The notes below the pieces were generated by a model. The model was given only the letters and a program-made list of their open reading frames with translations. It ran no database searches and was not told where the DNA came from. Below are positions 62,492-64,000 of a stretch of DNA of 64,000 nt, one piece after another; the stretch's first letter is position 1; every line of letters starts with the position of its first letter. A program made the position numbers and the translations under genes. Source of the DNA: an uncultured Photobacterium sp. (GTDB lineage: Bacteria > Pseudomonadota > Gammaproteobacteria > Enterobacterales > Vibrionaceae). The stretch is from the NCBI RefSeq assembly GCF_947502415.1, contig NZ_CANMZV010000002.1, positions 248,001 to 312,000 of the forward strand, written 5' to 3'.

Positions 62492-63967
62492 ATGATTGCA
62501 CACCGTTCTTTCTCTTTGGATTTAGACAGGCAGTCGGCGGACGCATTGAATGCCACTTTAATCCGACAGGGGCTTGTCGTTGACCATCAACAGGCGCAAA
62601 AAGCAGATATCCTTATTTTAGACGGCAAGATTGCCGATGTTGCCCCCGTTATCTCCGATTATCCTGCCGATACACAAATTATTGATGCTTCCGGTCTGTA
62701 TGTGATGCCGGGAGGAATTGATGTCCATACCCATTTTAATATCGATGTCGGTATAGCCCGAAGCCGCGACGATTTTTATACCGGAACACGAGCTGCGGCC
62801 TGTGGCGGTACCACTACCGTGGTTGATCATATGGGGTTCGGCCCGAAAGGCTGTAACCTGCACCACCAACTGGCAGTCTATAAAGATTACGCCAGAGATA
62901 CAGCTGTGATTGATTATAGTTTTCACGGCGTGATCCAGCATATTAATGATGAAATCTTGTCAGAAATGGCTTCAATGGTTGAAGAAGAAGGAATTTCAAG
63001 TTTCAAGCTTTATCTGACATACGGCTATAAGCTGGATGATGAATCGGTATTAAAGGCACTTATTCAGCTTAATAAAGTCAACGCCCTGACAACCGTACAT
63101 CCTGAGAATGATGCGGCGATTGCCATGCGCCGGGAAATGTTGTTGGAGCAAGGCAAAACAGCGCCGAAATACCATGCAGAAAGCCGCCCGCTGGAATGCG
63201 AGGCGGAGGCAATCGCCAGAATGATTAATCTGGCAAAGCTTGCGGGTGATGCTCCGCTTTATATCGTTCATCTTTCCAATGGTCTTGGTCTTGATTATGT
63301 CAGGCTTGCCCGACGCAATAAGCAGCCAGTGTGGGCTGAAACCTGTCCTCAGTACCTGTTACTTGATGAGCGATGTTATGAGCGCGATGATGCTCTGAAG
63401 TTTATTCTCAGCCCGCCGCTTCGCCCTGAAGAAGAACGCGAAAAGTTATGGCAGGGCCTGATGGACGGTAGTATTGATACTGTTGCTACCGATCATTGCT
63501 CATTTACCTACCACGAACAAAAACAACGCGGAAAAGATAATTTCAGTGCTTGTCCGAACGGGATGCCGGGGGTAGAGAACCGGATGCCGTTGTTATTTTC
63601 TGAAGGCGTAATGACTGGGCGCATTAGCCTGAGTCGTTTCGTTGAACTGACCAGTTATTTGCCTGCCAGGTTATTCGGACTATACCCGCAAAAAGGTAGC
63701 CTGGCCAAAGGCGCCGATGCTGATCTGGTGCTGTTTGACCCCGAGCAGCAGATCACTATTACCCACAATTTATTACATGACAACACCGATTACACCCCGT
63801 ATGAAGCAATGAAATGCCATGGCTGGCCGATGATGACTATCAGCCGGGGCAAGGTTGTTGCGTGTAATGGCGAATTTACGGGGAAAGCCGGGAATGGCCG
63901 TTTTATTCGCCGCAAACCGTTCCATGCCGATCAAGAGGGCGGAACGGTGGTTAACGAAGAAGAATAA
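62492..63967 (+). CDS. hyuA: Dihydropyrimidinase-family hydantoinase
   Basis: 491 residues. Cyclic amidohydrolase closely related to E. coli HyuA/YgeZ (about 460 residues), a D-phenylhydantoinase. Zinc ligands in GGIDVHTHFN, the carboxylated Lys in SSFKLYLTY, His in TVHPENDAA and VHLSNGLG, and Asp in VATDHCSF. Compared with HyuA it has about 20 more residues at the N terminus; AGGA upstream of ATG 62492 supports this start, but the later region RQGLVVD matches the usual beginning of the family. The physiological ring substrate is unknown. Confidence 0.9.
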   Translation: MIAHRSFSLDLDRQSADALNATLIRQGLVVDHQQAQKADILILDGKIADVAPVISDYPADTQIIDASGLYVMPGGIDVHTHFNIDVGIARSRDDFYTGTRAAACGGTTTVVDHMGFGPKGCNLHHQLAVYKDYARDTAVIDYSFHGVIQHINDEILSEMASMVEEEGISSFKLYLTYGYKLDDESVLKALIQLNKVNALTTVHPENDAAIAMRREMLLEQGKTAPKYHAESRPLECEAEAIARMINLAKLAGDAPLYIVHLSNGLGLDYVRLARRNKQPVWAETCPQYLLLDERCYERDDALKFILSPPLRPEEEREKLWQGLMDGSIDTVATDHCSFTYHEQKQRGKDNFSACPNGMPGVENRMPLLFSEGVMTGRISLSRFVELTSYLPARLFGLYPQKGSLAKGADADLVLFDPEQQITITHNLLHDNTDYTPYEAMKCHGWPMMTISRGKVVACNGEFTGKAGNGRFIRRKPFHADQEGGTVVNEEE

Positions 63968-63981
63968 TTCAAGGAGTCCAC

Positions 63982-64000
63982 ATGAAACCCACTGCAGTTG
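63982..64000 (+). CDS. Start of the next operon gene (3' end outside window)
   Basis: AAGGAG seven bases before an ATG that reads MKPTAV before the window ends. It is 14 bases after hyuA, so it belongs to the operon. Six residues are too few to name it; in E. coli the next gene is a carbamate kinase (yqeA), which is only a positional guess. Confidence 0.6.

Overview
The window is ordinary chromosomal DNA of a gamma-proteobacterium, most likely a member of the Vibrionaceae (Photobacterium, Grimontia or Vibrio). The pointers are an M9A-type collagenase, a DUF1887 nuclease almost the same as the Vibrio cholerae VC1899 protein as I remember it, torS/torT, a phasin, and E. coli-like neighbourhoods (yccS-helD-mgsA and ygeVWXYZ). 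I see no tRNA, rRNA, IS element, prophage or CRISPR array.

Layout. 1-2.5 kb: end of an SLC13 carboxylate transporter, then a histidine kinase with a cyclic-nucleotide-binding-type domain and a receiver-only response regulator. 2.7-7.4 kb: psuG, a Zn/Cd/Pb-exporting zntA behind a ZntR-type promoter, and udp behind a CRP-like site. 8.2-10.8 kb: a GH63 lipoprotein. 11.1-16.1 kb: a tightly overlapping operon of a LolA-like protein, two FtsX/MacB-type permeases, an ABC ATPase and an outer-membrane barrel. 16.2-17.4 kb: a stand-alone Card1/DUF1887 nuclease. 17.8-22.1 kb: treR-treB-treC with two near-perfect TreR operators and a CRP site. 23.1-32.7 kb: a five-gene set of YqiJ-like membrane protein, YqiK flotillin, 1643-residue AAA+ ATPase, phospholipase-D-fold protein and TelA. 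This set is followed by a lysophospholipid transporter/acyltransferase fusion and a secreted collagenase.

37.7-44.3 kb holds a GNAT enzyme, yccS, helD, a zinc-type oxidoreductase and mgsA. 44.5-48.6 kb holds divergent torT and torS without torR. 48.7-56.1 kb is a run of housekeeping and small genes: a 26-residue ORF, a phasin, a double-thioredoxin-fold GST-like protein, a YnjE-like rhodanese, rhlE, a TPR membrane protein, a 57-residue ORF, a Nudix enzyme and an S4 protein. 56.1-64 kb is the ygeV regulator, divergent from ygeW-ygeX-ygeY-hyuA and the start of one more gene, with a candidate sigma-54 promoter and upstream TATCA/TGATA sites.

The two strongest leads for something undescribed are (1) the flotillin/giant ATPase/PLD/TelA module, which reads as a membrane-associated stress or defence machine, and (2) a family of three structured elements of about 73-78 nt (7307-7384, 7444-7516, 60844-60919). 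These share a core, and their stems differ in sequence between copies yet remain paired. All functional statements rest on reading motifs and remembered families; no search was run.
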